Below, piece by piece: positions 43,053-55,045 of a stretch of DNA of 64,000 nucleotides. The DNA is from Amblyomma americanum (Eukaryota > Arthropoda > Arachnida > Ixodida > Ixodidae). The stretch is from the NCBI RefSeq assembly GCF_052857255.1, contig NC_135505.1, positions 57,531,368 through 57,595,367 of the forward strand, given 5' to 3'. Made by a program: the position numbers and the translations under genes. The notes below the pieces were generated by a model. It was not told the DNA's origin and did not search any database. It worked only from the letters and a program-made list of their open reading frames with translations. How positions within the stretch are numbered: the stretch's first letter is position 1; each line of letters opens with the position of its first letter.

Positions 43053-46000
43053 GATTGCTTCCCGGCAAAAAAAAACGAAGACCCTCCAACGACGAGAACT
43101 CACGGCGACGCCGCACCGACGACGACACGACGCAACTTAGAGACCCCCAGGCCACCGACATCGACAAGCCCCTGCAGCCGCAGTCGCAATCACCGACCAA
43201 GCCGTGACCCGACGCCGAAAGTTACGTCCAACGCAAGAGCAAGGACTTCAGATCTAGAGGTGACTGTCGACGGCCGAAACGTTACTGCTCTAATCGACAC
43301 GGGAGCTGACTATTCCGTGCTGAGTGGTTCCTTCGCCGACCGGATCAAGAAAGTGACGACGACTTGGGATGGCCCGCAGATACGCACAGCAGGCGGACAC
43401 CTCATCCCGCCATCAGGAAGGTGCACTGCGAGACTGACTGTCAACGGACACACATATCCGACAGTATTCGTCGTACTTCAGAAATGTTCCCGTGACGTCA
43501 TTCTGGGGATGGCCTTCTTGACACAGCACCGCGCAGTCATCGACCTCAAGTCCAAGTCCATCACGATTTCGACGGACGAAGCTTTACCTCCGAAAAGGAC
43601 CCCAGAGCAGTCAAAGGCCCTCAGTGTTCTCGACGAAGAACTAACCATCCCACCCCGGTCCAGCGTCATCGTCCCCGTCTGTGCAAGGAATTTCGAAGAC
43701 GCAGAAGGCATCATCGAAGGAAACACGCAGTTGCTCTTAGACAGACGACTTGGCGTCGCAAGAGGCATCGCTCATTTGCGGCATGGAAAAGCCGAAGTAC
43801 TGGTCACGAACTTCAGCGAAGAATACCGACACCTCAACAGAGGCACTACAATTGCGTTCTTAGACGAAGCAACTGATTTACTGGACGCCTTCATCATCTC
43901 CGACGAACCTGCAAATGACAGCCTAAAGCAAGACCATGCTCCCACGTTCGCCATCAACCCAGCATTACCCCGGGACCGACAAGAGAAAATCACCCTTCTT
44001 CAAAGTTACAGCGAATGTTTCGCCTCGTCATCAAAGGTGCGACAAACGACGATAGCCAAACATCGAATTATAACCGACGAACACACCAGACCTCTCCGCC
44101 AAAGCCCTTACCGTGTGTCGCCGCGAGAACGACAGACCATCCGGGACCAAGTAGAGGAAATGCTTCGCGACGACGTCATCCAACCTTCGAAGAGCCCATG
44201 GGCGGCACCGGTCGTTCTAGTGAGAAAGAAAGACGGTGCTCTTCGATTCGCGTCGATTATCGGCGACTGAACAAGATTACGAAAAAAGACGTCTACCCCC
44301 TCCCGAGGATCGACGACACTCTGGACAGGCTCTGCCACGCCAAGTATTTCTCGTCGATGGATCTCAAGAGTGGATATTGGCAGATTGAAGTCGACGAAAG
44401 AGACCGGGAAAAGACTGCCTTCATCACACCGGAAGGACTGTACGAGTTCAAAGTCATGCCATTTGGGCTTTGCTCCGCACCCGCAACTTTCCAAAGGGTA
44501 ATGGACACAGTGTTGGCAGGCCTCAAGTGGCAAACCTGTCTCGTCTATCTAGACGACGTTGTAGTCTTCGCAGCGAGCTTCGAGGAACACCTCCGGAGGC
44601 TGAAGGCAGTACTCAAAGCAATCAAGTTATCCGGACTTTCCCTGATGCCTGAAAAGTGCCGGTTTGCCTACCACGAACTATTGTTTCTCGGCCACATCAT
44701 CAGCAAGGACGGCGTGCGCCCCGACCCGCAGAAGACAGGCGCCATTGCCAATTTCCCGCAGCCTCATGACAAGAAGGCGGTCCGCAGATTTCTGGGATTG
44801 TGTGCTTATTACAGACGCTTTGTGAGGAATTTTTCGCGCGTCGCGGAACCTCTGACCAAGCTCTCCAAGGCAGACGTACCATTGATATGGAATTCGGCAC
44901 AAGCGGAAGCCTTCAACGAACTTCAGCGTCTCCTGCAGTCTCCACCGGTGCTAGGGCACTTTGACGAAAACGCCGAGACAGAAATCCATACCGACGCAAG
45001 CAGCTTTGGTCTAGGCGCCATGCTCGTCCAGAAAAACGAAGGAGTCGAAAAAGTAATAGCATATGCAAGTCGTTCATTGTCGAAAGCAGAAGCGAACTAT
45101 TTGACCACTGAAAAGGAGTGCCTTGCGATCGTCTGGGCTACATCGAAGTTCCGTCCCTACTTGTATGGACGCCCGTTCAAGGTTGTGAGCGACCACCATG
45201 CATTGTGCTGGCTGGCTAACTTGAAGGACCCCTCTGGCCGTCTCGCTCGATGGAGCTTGCGCATCGAAGAATTCGACGTCACGGTGGTCTACAACTCTGG
45301 GCGAAAGCACTCCGATGCTGACTGCCTGTCACGAGCCCCTGTCGACACGCCGCCAAAAGACGATGACGACGACGCTTTCCTTGGACTGCTAAGTTCCAGC
45401 GACTTCGCACGACAGCAGCAATCTGATCTTGACCTACAGCGCCTGCACGAGTATCTTGAGGGGAAGTCTCCTTCACCTCCCGCCCTCTTCAGGCGTGGAC
45501 TATCGTCCTACTGTCTGCAACAGGGAATCGTCGTGAAGAAGAATTTCTCACCGAACAAGGCCGCCTACCTTCTCGTCGTCCCGAAGAGCCTTCGGGAGGA
45601 AATTCTGCAGGCTTCGCATGACGAACCAATGGCTGGCCACCTCGGGTTTACTCGCACCCTCCGCCGAATCCAAGAGAGATATTACTGGCCTCGTCTATCC
45701 TCCGACGTCGCGCACTACGTTAAGAGTTGTCGTGAATGCCAACGCCGGAAAACGCCACCGAAAAGACCAGCAGGGTTCCTGCAGCCGATTCGACCGCCAT
45801 CAAGACCTTTCCAGGAGGTCGGTATGGACCTACTTGGCCCCTTCCCAACATCAACGACGGGCAACAAGTGGATTATTGTGGCGACCGATTATCTCACCAG
45901 GTACGCCGAAGCAAAGGCGCTCCCGAACGGCACAGCAGCAGAAGCCGCCAAATTCTTCGTCGAATCCATTCTTTTACGACACGGCGCCCCCGAAATACTG

Positions 46001-46663
46001 ATAACAGACAGGGGGACAGCGTTCACGGCGGAGCTAACCCAGGCCATTCTGCAGCACAGCCATACAAGTCACCGCAGAACCAATGCGTACCATCCGCAGA
46101 GAAACGGGCTTACAGAACGCCTCAACAAGACCATCGCCAATATGCTTTCTATGTATGTAGACGCAGAACACAAGACATGGGACGTCATTCTTCCCTATGT
46201 GGTGTTCGCCTACAACACCGCTGTGCAAGAGACCACCCAAATGACACCATTTAGTCTCGTCCACGGGAGGGAGGCCACGACCACACTCGACGCCATGCTG
46301 CCAGACGTTACCGACGAAAGTAACCTCGACGTCGCCGCCTACCTGCAGCGCGCAGAACAAGCTCGACGACTTGCCCGTGAGAGAATACAAGACCAGCAGC
46401 GCACCGACGCCCGACGCTACAATCTTCGAAGACGCGCAGTGCAATACAAGCCAGGCGATAGAGTTTGGGTTTGGACGCCGATTCGCCGCCGCGGACTGAG
46501 TGAAAAACTTCTGCGCCGCTATTTCGGCCCGTACAGGATTCTTCGCAGACTGGGTAATCTGGACTATGAAGTCGTCCCTGACGGAGTTACAGCATCCCAG
46601 AGACGCCGCACACGCTCAGAAGTTGTCCACGTCGCCCGTCTGAAGCCTTACTATTCGCGCTAA
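43053..46663 (+). pseudogene. pol: Gypsy copy C pol (protease, RT, RNase H, integrase), one frameshift
   Basis: Protease D-T-G-A lies at 43296-43307, with the flap and I-L-G-M near 43500. RT starts with the S-P-W-A-A-P-V-V-L-V-R-K-K-D-G box, then a single break near 44250 shifts the frame just before V-D-Y-R-R-L-N. Y-L-D-D is at 44546-44557. RNase H T-D-A-S-S-F is near 44990. The integrase zinc domain H...H...C-x2-C spans 45618-45745. The core has catalytic D near 45828, D at 46007-46009 and E at 46115-46117, with 35 residues between the last two. A GPY/F-type module (F-G-P-Y) is near 46525 and the product ends A-R-L-K-P-Y-Y-S-R. All catalytic residues survive, so the frameshift is the main lesion. 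Confidence 0.94.
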
Positions 46664-46759
46664 TGACTCTTGGTGTTTACATTATGAGTATTAATTTTGT
46701 ATGCTCTGTATCTTTATGTCCGTTATCCCTGTTTTTAAGCATCGGGTCGATGCTTCTTT

Positions 46760-46772
46760 AAGGGGGGAGTAA
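46760..46772 (+). promoter_or_regulatory. Polypurine tract of Gypsy copy C
   Basis: AAGGGGGGAGTAA lies directly before the 3' LTR, the expected primer site for plus-strand synthesis. Confidence 0.85.
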
Positions 46773-47147
46773 TGCCGCGAAGCTTGCTTTTTGTCTGATC
46801 TTCTTATCGCGGCAGGCACGCCGCATTATCAATTTTCTGGGACGCGAGACGCGACCAGAGTTATCTCGATTTTTCCTAGCCTCGCGCAAGTGTGCCTACT
46901 ATGTTCTGGAACTTTCCTTGCCGCCTTTAAAATCGAGCACGGCTAAGAGCGGCGGGCATTCTGCTAGTCGACGACCGCCGAGCACGTTCGCTGCTATCGC
47001 CGCCGCTGAGTTTTCAGAGCTGTTCTTAGTTGGCGTAAGCCAGCCCATTAAAGTATTCTCTTACGAGCTGCTCTGTGCCTTCCTCAAGACCGGACCCCAG
47101 TCGGTGCTACGTGACCCCGGCGGAGTTCCCGTCACCACCTCGTGACA
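46773..47147 (+). repeat. 3' LTR of Gypsy copy C
   Basis: Same ends and length as the 5' LTR. Differences include changes near 46826-46831, 46870, 46893, 46959-46964, 47032, 47046 and 47112. Confidence 0.95.
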
Positions 47148-47170
47148 GTAGCCTTCACACTGGGGTTTAG

Positions 47171-47232
47171 ATGAGCCCGGCAAAAGTCGGGTCGACTAGG
47201 CTTTCGAGCTGAAAACCGGTTGCCGGGCTCAT
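47171..47232. repeat. Short inverted repeat, possible MITE end
   Basis: ATGAGCCCGGCAA (47171-47183) and TTGCCGGGCTCAT (47220-47232) are a perfect 13-bp inverted repeat. CATGTATACGCT occurs right after it and again near 47336-47347, so this may be part of a larger worn inverted-repeat element. Confidence 0.5.
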
Positions 47233-47419
47233 GTATACGCTTGAGGGTTGAGCTAAGCGACTGTCGGTCGAGTCGAGCTTGGCCAGTCCGACGGCACGGA
47301 GTGGCTTGACTCGGCCCAAGAAAGTTGGAAGGGGCATGTATACGCTGCCGCGTCGGCTTAGCCCCTATTCTTTGGCCTGCCTGGCGCTGCGCAGGAAAAA
47401 CCTGTGTGGCTTCAAGGAA

Positions 47420-47869
47420 ACACAAAAAAGCGATGAGGGCAGAGTTATCTGAAGAGGAAACAGGCAAGAAATTGGAATATTATCGACAAACGAAACAGTA
47501 AGTGCAGGTCCTCGTCCAGGCTAAAATAAAGCAGTCCTCTGATCTCTGGGTGGCTGAAGTTCGCGATGCAATTACAAAGGGGCCAAGAAAATTCAGGAAC
47601 CATATACTCTGGCTGAGTAAAACGAATCAAAAAAGCTGGAACAGATTCAAGATGCTGAGGGAAAATGTTGAGATCGAGACGATGCCGTGAACTACAATAC
47701 ATCAGTTATTGCGGAATCTGCAGGAACGATGATAGGGTAATCTCCCCACATGAGGAAGCAACACAGGACAGGAAAGCAGAAAACAGCTCTGAGCTGACCA
47801 GTGTTTACTAGAAAAATACGGGAGCAAATAATACTAAATGCGCATCTGCAGGGATATACAAAACTGTAA
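47420..47869 (+). pseudogene. CR1-like non-LTR element, N-terminal linker piece (first part)
   Basis: Readable segments include K-I-K-Q-S-S-D-L-W-V-A-E-V-R-D-A-I and P-R-K-F-R-N-H-I-L-W-L, resembling the endonuclease-to-RT linker of CR1-like elements. It probably belongs with the RT at 49080-50290, separated by another element. Stops are present. Confidence 0.5.
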
Positions 47870-48239
47870 TAAAGCTGATTAGAATTACTATTAGATTAGA
47901 TTACAAGCAGCTCATAGCTGTGATGACCTATTAGACAAGGCCAACGGCACACTTTTCCACCTAATTGTCTAGACAGCTCACAATGCGTTAAAAAGAAATT
48001 CTAATAAAAGCAAAGCCGTTACATTTCGACCAAGAAGGAAGATCGTAGTAATAAAGAAAAATCTTTTACGGAATTCTGGAATGTATTCGAGATTTTAAGT
48101 AGCTTAAATCACTTGATGTCATCTTTCATGAAAAAATGTTGGGGGATTGTGATACTGACAGCATTCTTCCGAAACATGCACGATTAATAGGGCAAATGTA
48201 TAGGCACAGAACAATTCTTCCAGTCAATATTAAAAAAAC

Positions 48240-48960
48240 TTCTATATAAATAATTATTCGGTTCACACCTACAATACTGTCACTTCTTCTGGGGTTCCAC
48301 GTCCCCGGGTAGTCTCAAAAAACATTTATTTTCCAAAAAAAGTTCATACGATGCATATTCCAATTCATAGAGGACTAAGCACCACCAACTATTTCATAAC
48401 TTTATATGCACTGAAAATTTTTTCTTTGTACAGATTTCAGTTATTATCGCGCTTCAAGAAGGAAGTATGAAATATTATGCAACAACTGCAAACTTTGGCC
48501 TCTTTAACTAGAAATACTATGACGTATAACACATTTAGTATTTTTCCATCGCATATAGAAATTATGAGAACAAATTATGGACAACAAATGCTGTCTTATG
48601 AAGTTCCAAAGCTCCTCAGTATACTGCAAAACATCAACATTGATTTAAGTGTCGTATCTTTTAAAGCCCTTTTTGTATGTTATGTCAAATCACGTTTATG
48701 ATTTTATAATTTCTACTCCCTTTTTTCTTGGTTTTAATAATTGTGATTCTATTCCTGTTTTTATGTTATTTTTGTATAAACATGTAGTATTGTCCTTGTA
48801 AACTTCGCTTGTTCCGTGCCAGGATATAACTCTGTGAAAAGAAAACATTGCTTGCCGATGCCATTGTGTCGGGGGCCTGTCAAGATTCGTGGCTTTTTCC
48901 CTCGATTCCTTTTGATACCTGCCGGGATGAATAAAGATTATTTTTTTACTATTATAATGA
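48240..48960 (+). pseudogene. CR1/L2-like 3' fragment inserted in another element
   Basis: A broken frame ends with M-R-T-N-Y-G-Q-Q...L-S-Y-E-V-P-K-L (48568-48620), the conserved C-terminal end found in CR1/L2-like reverse transcriptases (R-T-N-Y-G...A-P...N-x-L-P). A 3' UTR follows with the GGGCCTGTCAAG context and a T-rich end near 48950. 5'-truncated, as usual for these elements. Confidence 0.6.
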
Positions 48961-49079
48961 ACCTGAAAAATTTTGATTATTTAAACTGATAAAAGCTGAA
49001 TAATGAAAGGCTGATAAAAGCATTGAAGCCAGTTATAACAAGCAAATTCCGCGCAGCTGGAGACAGTGTAAAATTTATT

Positions 49080-50290
49080 TGATTTATGAATGGAGAAGAG
49101 AAGATGAACACAAAACCCTCCCAAGTGATTGCGATATCATCTATTATATACAGGCTGCTAATGCAGGCAGTGAAATTAAAAATGCAGCCATTGGTGGAAG
49201 GTAATAAGATACTCAGAGAACTTCAGAACGGGTTGAAACGAGGTAGGCGCTTAAATAATGGCTAGTTCGAGCGTACCAAAGGAATTGAAAAAGCTAATGT
49301 GGAAAACAGACCTCTGTATTTAGCCTTCCTGGACATTAGCGGTGCATACGACAAGGAGAACCGGGAACTCTTGTGGAGTATATGAAAAGAAGGTATCGGT
49401 CGTAAGGTAATTGATTTTCTACAGGAAATATACCAAGACAATATAGTTGAAATTACAGGGGAAGGGAAAAAAGTAGGACCACTGCCGAGGTACGCAAAGT
49501 ATAAAGGCAAGGTTGTCCTCTAACACGGCAGCTGTTCATGCTTCATATTATTAATATGAAAAGAAGGCTGCAAGGAAGCAATGTAGATTTTAATATGTCG
49601 TACAGATTTCGCAGAAAGGTCGTTGAGTAACGGGTATCGGGATTAGTATACGTGGACGGTATTATACTGTTAGCAGATAGCCAGGAAGACTAGGAAACTC
49701 TGGTTAATTGTAGTGGAGACGAAGTAGGTGCTCTAGGTTTCAGTTTTAGCGCAACTAACTCAGGGGAGACGAGTTTCAACGATACGACTAATCCGGTGCT
49801 TGCAATGCAAGGCCCACCCAAAGTGGCCGAATACAAATATCTTGGGGTCGGAGAAAGGACGGACGAAGAAAAAGAGAGCAAAAATGACAGGTTAAAAACG
49901 CTTATGGTGTAAAGTGGATTACTTCAATAGAAAAAAAGCATAGTGTAGAAATATATCGAAAATGGAAAATTCATAAAAAGAAGGAATCGTTCTATAACTC
50001 AAGAGGCAGTGCCCTACTCTTTGAAGCTAGGTCAGGGTGTTTTAGAAAGCACAGCTACAAAAAGAAATTTAACGAAGAAGATGACACATGCGCTGTGTGC
50101 GGTAAATCTGTAGAAACAATTGAACACATCATACTCAAATCTCATGAAATCCATCCGGATGTCGATGCAGGCACAGTCACTCTCCCTGAGGCCCGAGGGT
50201 TTAGAGATAACAATGGCCATGTAATAAACCTGCGATGGAAGTTAGCAAAAAGCCATTGGAAGATTGGTGGCTCAAAAGCAGAGAGGTGAC
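49080..50290 (+). pseudogene. CR1-like non-LTR reverse transcriptase and C-terminal zinc motif
   Basis: RT motifs in order: I-I-Y-R-L-L-M-Q-A-V (near 49145), L-Q-N-G-L-K-R-G-R-R (49220), L-Y-L-A-F-L-D-I-S-G-A-Y-D (49312-49350), L-V-Y-V-D-G-I-I-L-L-A-D-S near 49650 (Y-A-D-D worn to Y-V-D-G), and V-A-E-Y-K-Y-L-G-V (49825-49851). Then L-F-E-A-R-S-G-C and the zinc motif C-A-V-C-G-K...E-T-I-E-H-I (50092-50130). Frames change several times and stops are frequent. It is inactive, since the catalytic Asp pair is lost. Confidence 0.8.
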
Positions 50291-50349
50291 ATATGGTTAG
50301 AAGAGTAAGAAAACAAATAACATGGCGAAGTTTAATAAGAATTTACAGC

Positions 50350-50640
50350 ACTGTTAAAAAAAATCGCATGCAAACAAGGGCATCGCCAGTCTCGGTTTGC
50401 TACACAAGTTTTTCCATAGTTCTCTAAATCAGCCACCCTATATTACTCATCCGAGCCGGTTATCTCACCGCACTGCCCATTCATTTCGAAATGCCCACCA
50501 AGTGTTGCGTACTGCAACTTTTTCAGGCACTTTTTCTCCGACCTGTTGTGGACTGGAATGCCTTCCCACCGATATTGCTGCCGTCACGCACCCTTCTGTA
50601 TTTTCAGATGCTGTAAGCACTTATATTTCTAGGCATTGAC
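50350..50640 (+). pseudogene. CR1-like RT C-terminal fragment (third element)
   Basis: An open stretch reads L-L-H-K-F-F-H, H-P-S-R-L-S-H-R-T-A-H, R-T-A-T-F-S-G-T-F and L-P-T-D-I-A-A-V. This is the conserved end of CR1-like reverse transcriptases (R-T...F-F-P...W-N-x-L-P). It is a separate 5'-truncated copy from a different family than the preceding fragments. Confidence 0.65.
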
Positions 50641-53600
50641 TTGTGGTTGTTGATGAATATATGAACAGCACATTTGTTGCAGCAGTTTTCAGTGCCTGCC
50701 TTTTCGTTGCGATTCTTGAAACTTTACGCACTATGTTTCATTGCTAAGTGTATCAGGAGAAAATTAACAGCAAAAAATTCGACAGGTATTCATTCATTGA
50801 TAAGCTCGGTTCTGAAGACGACGCAAAAGGGGCAATAAGAAGGAAGGCTCAAGAAAACAACGGGACAGGCGCCAACTTTCAGCAACATTTATTCGTCACA
50901 ACTCTTAAATTTTATTAATCACCGGAACTGTGTCACACAATATTATCATAAAACAAAACAAAAGTTAGCGTTAATACAATTGGCGCTACTGCTGACGGCC
51001 AGGAAAACAATTGAGCTTGTACAATAGATCAGGCCACTCGAAAGAGATAAAACCAAACTTTTAGGACTGAGTCCCAAGACTCTTTGAGGGCACAAAAAAT
51101 CAACAATTACCAGGAACGTGAATTCACCCGCACAACACAGAAGCTCACTTGTCCAATGCAAACAAGTAGCAAAAAAATTTCCAGCACTCCTACAATAACC
51201 TTTGTGGGACAGTGGGACACATACGTCCCACTTCGTTTCGCATACTGAAGGGCTCATAACAGGCAGTGGGGTGCAGCAGTCCCACTTATGCTGTTGTCAC
51301 ACAATCAGGCGCATATTAAAAAATAACGGCAGCGCGCAACCAATCGCGTCCGCGCGCACCGTAAATGAAACTAAAACAGCTGAGAATGAATCCCGGAGAG
51401 CGCGTAACCTTGCGTGTGTTGCTGCCCTTTCCACTCTGCTCGCTGGCACGGCGGCAATGGATACATGGCCGCGAGCACCGTCAATATTTCGAGAATGTCT
51501 GAGTACTTTCTACTCAATGTCGACGGAGAGGGCGTAACCTTGACCGCGGTAAGGGATGCCCTCTCGCCTTTTCTTCGCGCCGACGACGGCGCAATGCCAG
51601 AAGGATCTGGACCGTGCAGGAAACCGGCTTTCGCGTTTCACCAATTGGGTCGCGTGCCCGGCGCGAGGACAAAGAAATTGTGCACATTGTGCTTCTTGCA
51701 CGTGCGCGCTTTTCTTGGCCCGAAAAACGAAGAGACGCGGTCCGCGCCATTAAATGACGGGCTTTGACCGCGGTCTGTCAGCCTGAGCCGCCGTTCAAGC
51801 ATCAGAGAAGCGCGCCCGCTCAACTCCCGGGAGAACACCTCAGCCCAGCTACGGACCAGCGAGGCAGCGTGCGCCAACCGGCGGAATGGCATCGTCGAGT
51901 TCTTCAGGTCGTCCGACTGTCGCAGTGTCTGTTGAACTGATTTATTTTGTTTGTTAGTCTCTCTCTTGTGTTAGTTCTCTTTAGGTACAAAGCTTTTGTT
52001 GTTTTGTAATCTCTCTCGAGTGTTACTTTGCGGGTGTCGCATTGTACTGTAAATCACTTTGTATGTGTACTAGTATTAGTGATTGTGAATTCCTCTGTAT
52101 CGTCTCCTAGCTGTATAATCTTTGTTTTGTTTTGTGTACCTTTGGCTCAGACCCATTATATGAATTGTGACCGGTGAAAGCTGGGCACCAAACGACCACC
52201 CCTCCTTGTTAATTGGTAGCTTGTCTCCAGCTGAGATTGCCAGGCTCAGTCGAGGCATCTACATAATGACCGAGACCGCTACCCACACACGCTCGAGGGC
52301 TGTCGGGGACTGCACGATTTAAGTGCGCGAAGAGGAGTCAGCTGTGCTCCCACCTATGTCAATGTTTCAAATAGTTGTTTATGAACGGTTTCTTCCTCGT
52401 CCATATGATTAGGTAGCGAGTCGAGGCATAGCAACTTTGTTCTTTTTCTTGGGCGCGTTGCAAGCTTTTTGGCAATATTCGATCTAACAAAAACGCAAAA
52501 CAAAATGTCCGGTGAATTATTGCTTTTTTAAATTTAGAAGGTAAACTCTAGATAGCAACGTGCACTTGTTCCGAAGAATTGAGGTGGCAGCTAATAAGTA
52601 GAAAGCACTTTTTTTTTAACCACGCATAAAGTAGTCTCACATTTAGCGACTGAAGATAGAGCGTTAATTTTAAAACTTCGTATGTTGAGTTTGTTGTTTG
52701 GCGCTAAATGGTCAATAGCCAAACCTTCAAAAACTCCGGTAGCAAGAAACCATTGCGAATGAATATGGAGGGTAAAACAAATGACCAAACATATTTTGCG
52801 CCTCAGGTGAAGTTCGAACAATCGGCAAAGCACACAACCCTGTGAAAGTTGAACGAAGATGCTCATGTCGTTGGTGTTCCAAGACGGAGGAAGTAGTGCG
52901 AACAAGTTTAACAACAAGCGAAGAATTGCGAACAAACTAATGAAGAGGCAAGAAGGAACTACCTCAGCGAGGAAGCCTATGTAGGTCAATGGGACAAGTG
53001 GATTCCATTTTCCCGATCGTCATTTAGTTCTAACCGGAGAAATATGTCCGACTTTCTTCACTTACCTATATCTATTTAAATTGTGCAATTGATTGAGAAC
53101 CATTTTTGTCCAGTTCAGCTGCTCGTGCAATCAAAATGTTTTCATCAGTTTTGAACAAAACATCTTTTCCCACAAGGAGTCAAGAAAACAATCGACAAAT
53201 AAATAACAAATGCCGAACAAGAACTCTGAAAAAATGGTGCACATGAAAACTTAAAACCTTATAGGTATAGTATGAGTCTCAAAATAATAAAAGAAGTACA
53301 TGCTTCTGAAAAGTTATACGTCAATAAAACACTGCCAAAGACAAGGAACTCTACACACGAAATTTCAAAACTTTGAGGTCTTAAAGATGCCTTCAAGAAA
53401 AGGCGCCGCGTCTCTAATCGGTACGGATGGCCTGCTAACGCGCGTGTTTGCCACTTTCTCCATAACGTTGGCCTCAACTATTTCTGCCTTTTTTTTACTT
53501 TGCTGTTCTTAAAAAAAAGTTCTTGTCTAATTCTGGACGGCCCTTTTGGAAAGTTTTGCAATGATTGACACGAAAGCTTCCACGTTTGTTGGGCACATTC

Positions 53601-53869
53601 CGCAAGTCTTCACTGACACGCTCATTGAAACAACAACAGGTTTGACCTATGGAAATGAGATGGCACTTAAGGGAAATTAAGTACGCAACTCGTGACCTAG
53701 AGATCGTGAACTTCTTTTGATGTTGAATAGAGGCCCTGACAAAAAACCTTGGACAATTGGTGAGCGATTTCTTCTTTGTGCGTAATTCTTCGAACATCCT
53801 ACAGACACTTGAGTCTGCCTTGCCTCGAATACAATGGTTCCTCCATCGCCATTGACGAATTATATTTGT
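50641..53869. other. Unassigned DNA
   Basis: No gene supported. A GC-rich island (51300-51900) has frames open on both strands (for example 51414-51767 plus) without known domains. It could be a promoter-like island or an unrecognised retroelement 5' region. From 51950 to 52150 the sequence is T-rich with repeated CTCTCTC and TTTGTTTTG runs. The rest (52.4-53.8 kb) is AT-rich. Confidence 0.4.
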
Positions 53870-54480
53870 CTGTTTCTCATCAAGGACTCCTAAACACGGT
53901 CAGAGACAAGATCATGACAACAGGTGAAGTTCAGTTTTAAAACACTGCTGGAATAAGCGGCAACAGGTTTTTAACCTTGCTAGTATTCTATTTGAGCTCT
54001 ATTGCCATTTCCTTTCTAGGAAGCTTCTTTGTCCAGAAAAGCGGTGTTTGTATTGTTTCTTCTATGGCAATTATACTTAGGGACGTGTTCCTCTATGCCG
54101 TTGGGAATGCAATGTAAATTCAAGTCACAGGCCCGCATGTTGTTTCCGTTTTTAGATATGTTGACGACTTTCCAATTATTCTGAAAGAGGGTACAGAGTC
54201 TTATTTAGCACTGGCTGTAACAAGGAGGCTATTCGTTTTCACCAATAAATACAAGGCTTCACATTTACATGGACTGTACCAGTCAATAGCAAACTGCAGT
54301 TCTTAGACTTTGAGGCGCACTAAAAAGGATTCTGAGCCCGCCTTTTCAGCTCGATCTACACGCTCCAGGCATTCCGATACACTTCAAATTATAGCCCTGT
54401 GCGTCCGATTTTCATGTTTAATGGTATAAACGTCGAGGCTCCCGCCTTTTTTTAAAACTGACCTACGAATGTAGAACGAG
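53870..54480 (+). pseudogene. Penelope-like element reverse transcriptase remnant
   Basis: Reading in changing frames on the plus strand: S-H-Q-G-L-L-N-T-V-R-D (53876-53910), then a segment ending F-L-T-L-L-V-F-Y-L-S-S (53970-54003), F-V-Q-K-S-G-V-C-I-V-S-S-M-A (54030-54071), L-R-D-V-F-L, and F-R-Y-V-D-D-F (54154-54174). The last is the R-Y-V-D-D-x catalytic box of Penelope-like RT. After it V-N-S-K-L-Q-F-L-D-F (54283-54312) matches the thumb motif. There are at least three breaks. No GIY-YIG domain follows. Confidence 0.72.
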
Positions 54481-54807
54481 TATACCAACGCGTGGAGTGC
54501 CTTTCAGGCAGTCCCGTGGCGGTTTGCCGCTCTGCCATCGGCGGAGTGATCCATAGTAATACGCTGAATGATCTGCGAAAGCAAAGAGACCGCGCGTATC
54601 TTTACTTCTTTGGTCCTAATTCGGGGCTGTGTTGTCTGCGACTGAAAGTATATATTCATGAAGCTTAAAAAACAAAATAAATGCTAAAGCTAAGCCGCTA
54701 CACGACTGGCTGAAAGACACTCTATGGTTCGAATGACTTCTCCTACTTTTCGAGATCAGCTAAAAAAAAATGTGGCAGCCGGGACGGGACGTTTCACACG
54801 TACCGGC

Positions 54808-55045
54808 TCTGGCCGCGGCAGCCGCGTTTGGATGTAGGCGAAACGCAAAGACCCCCGCCTACTGCACGATATCTGTGCACGCTCAAGAAGCCGAGAGGGT
54901 AAGAAATCATTCGGCTCCTACAACTTCGCAAACTCTTTATTCCTTCTTTCTCTCCTTCACTACTGCCACAAGGTGGACTTGAGGTGTCCACCGAGATGTT
55001 AGCCAGTTACTGCATCTTTCCTTCTCTTCACAAAATCTTTTTTTT
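54808..55045 (+). repeat. Worn tRNA-derived SINE body and tail
   Basis: Segments GGCCGCGGCAGCCGCGTTT, TAGGCGAAACGCAAAGACC, CACGATATCTGTGCACG, TTCACTACTGCC and GGTGTCCACCGAGATGTTAG match, in order, the SINE body and tail seen at 9103 and 14167. The tRNA head is absent or unreadable. A second tail-like piece follows at 55055-55100. Confidence 0.6.

Larger units (their letters stand above)
41289..47147 (+). mobile_element. Ty3/Gypsy LTR retrotransposon copy C, complete but inactivated
   Basis: 5.86 kb with two 375-bp LTRs, a tRNA-Ala-type primer site, gag, pol and a polypurine tract. Flanks are ATAG on the left and GTAG on the right, a probable 4-bp duplication with one change. By eye nine substitutions separate the LTRs (about 2.4%), so it is older than copy B. 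One frameshift in gag and one in RT make it non-autonomous. It belongs to a different family from copies A and B. Confidence 0.95.
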
